In this document: positions 5,696 to 5,710 of the stretch, one piece after another
How positions within the stretch are numbered: the stretch's first letter is position 1
How the letters are laid out: every line of letters starts with the position of its first letter
Source: an archaeon
GTDB lineage: Archaea > Methanobacteriota > Methanobacteria > Methanobacteriales > Methanobacteriaceae
DNA length: 5,710 nt
Reading direction: 5' to 3'
NCBI GenBank assembly: GCA_024409165.1
Contig: JAKSUE010000100.1
Location: forward strand, 1-5,710
Made by a program: the position numbers and the translations under genes
Notes under the pieces: generated by a model
Told to the model about the DNA's origin: nothing
What the model saw: the letters and a program-made list of their open reading frames with translations, nothing else
Database searches by the model: none

Positions 5696-5710
5696 TGTTT
5701 AAAAATAGTT

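Overview
The window is very AT-rich DNA that looks like an accessory replicon (plasmid, viral satellite or provirus fragment) rather than ordinary chromosome. Only three genes are well supported: a ribbon-helix-helix regulator (585-809), a 713-residue P-loop ATPase that is probably the replication helicase/initiator (1216-3357), and a homolog of phage terminase small subunits (4833-5339). Together they cover about half of the bases, and all are on the + strand. The strong GGTGAT / GGGAGGTG ribosome binding sites, AGA/ATA/TTA/AAA-rich codons and TATA-like boxes fit a low-GC methanogen of the Methanobacteriales (Methanobrevibacter/Methanosphaera type). A low-GC Firmicute cannot be excluded from this sequence alone. 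No capsid, large terminase, integrase, rRNA or tRNA gene is visible.

The other half is not random spacer. A family of related repeats (A 1-205, B 3945-4055, C 4526-4660, D 5486-5695) carries a conserved hairpin block followed 10-30 bases later by a box resembling CTGRTGATATACATGAAAA. Copies A and D, 5.5 kb apart, are identical over 57 bases. In copies B and C the arms of the hairpin have changed on both sides so that pairing is kept, which points to a selected RNA or DNA structure. The tail box alone recurs at 1036 in the rep leader.

Layout: 1-205 repeat A; 206-557 a leader region with a 13-bp inverted motif (TTTCAAGTGTAAA), a promoter-like stretch and a TTTGTACAAA palindrome; 585-906 the RHH gene and a possible 30-codon follower; 960-1156 a large dyad with two mutually exclusive pairings; 1216-3357 the ATPase; 3358-3944 a gene-free, nested dyad of iteron-like TTTCTTAAA units and a (TTA)12 tract, the best origin candidate; 3945-4146 repeat B and hairpins; 4190-4520 A/C- then A/G-rich low-complexity DNA with one doubtful ORF; 4526-4660 repeat C; 4833-5339 the terminase-like gene; 5340-5485 a terminator-like tract and border motif; 5486-5710 repeat D.

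Working model (inference): the ATPase starts replication at one of the dyads, the RHH protein controls expression or copy number, and the lone small-terminase homolog marks the element's DNA for packaging by a helper virus, as in bacterial phage satellites. The repeats would be shared leader RNAs or recognition sites placed in front of several of the element's transcription units.
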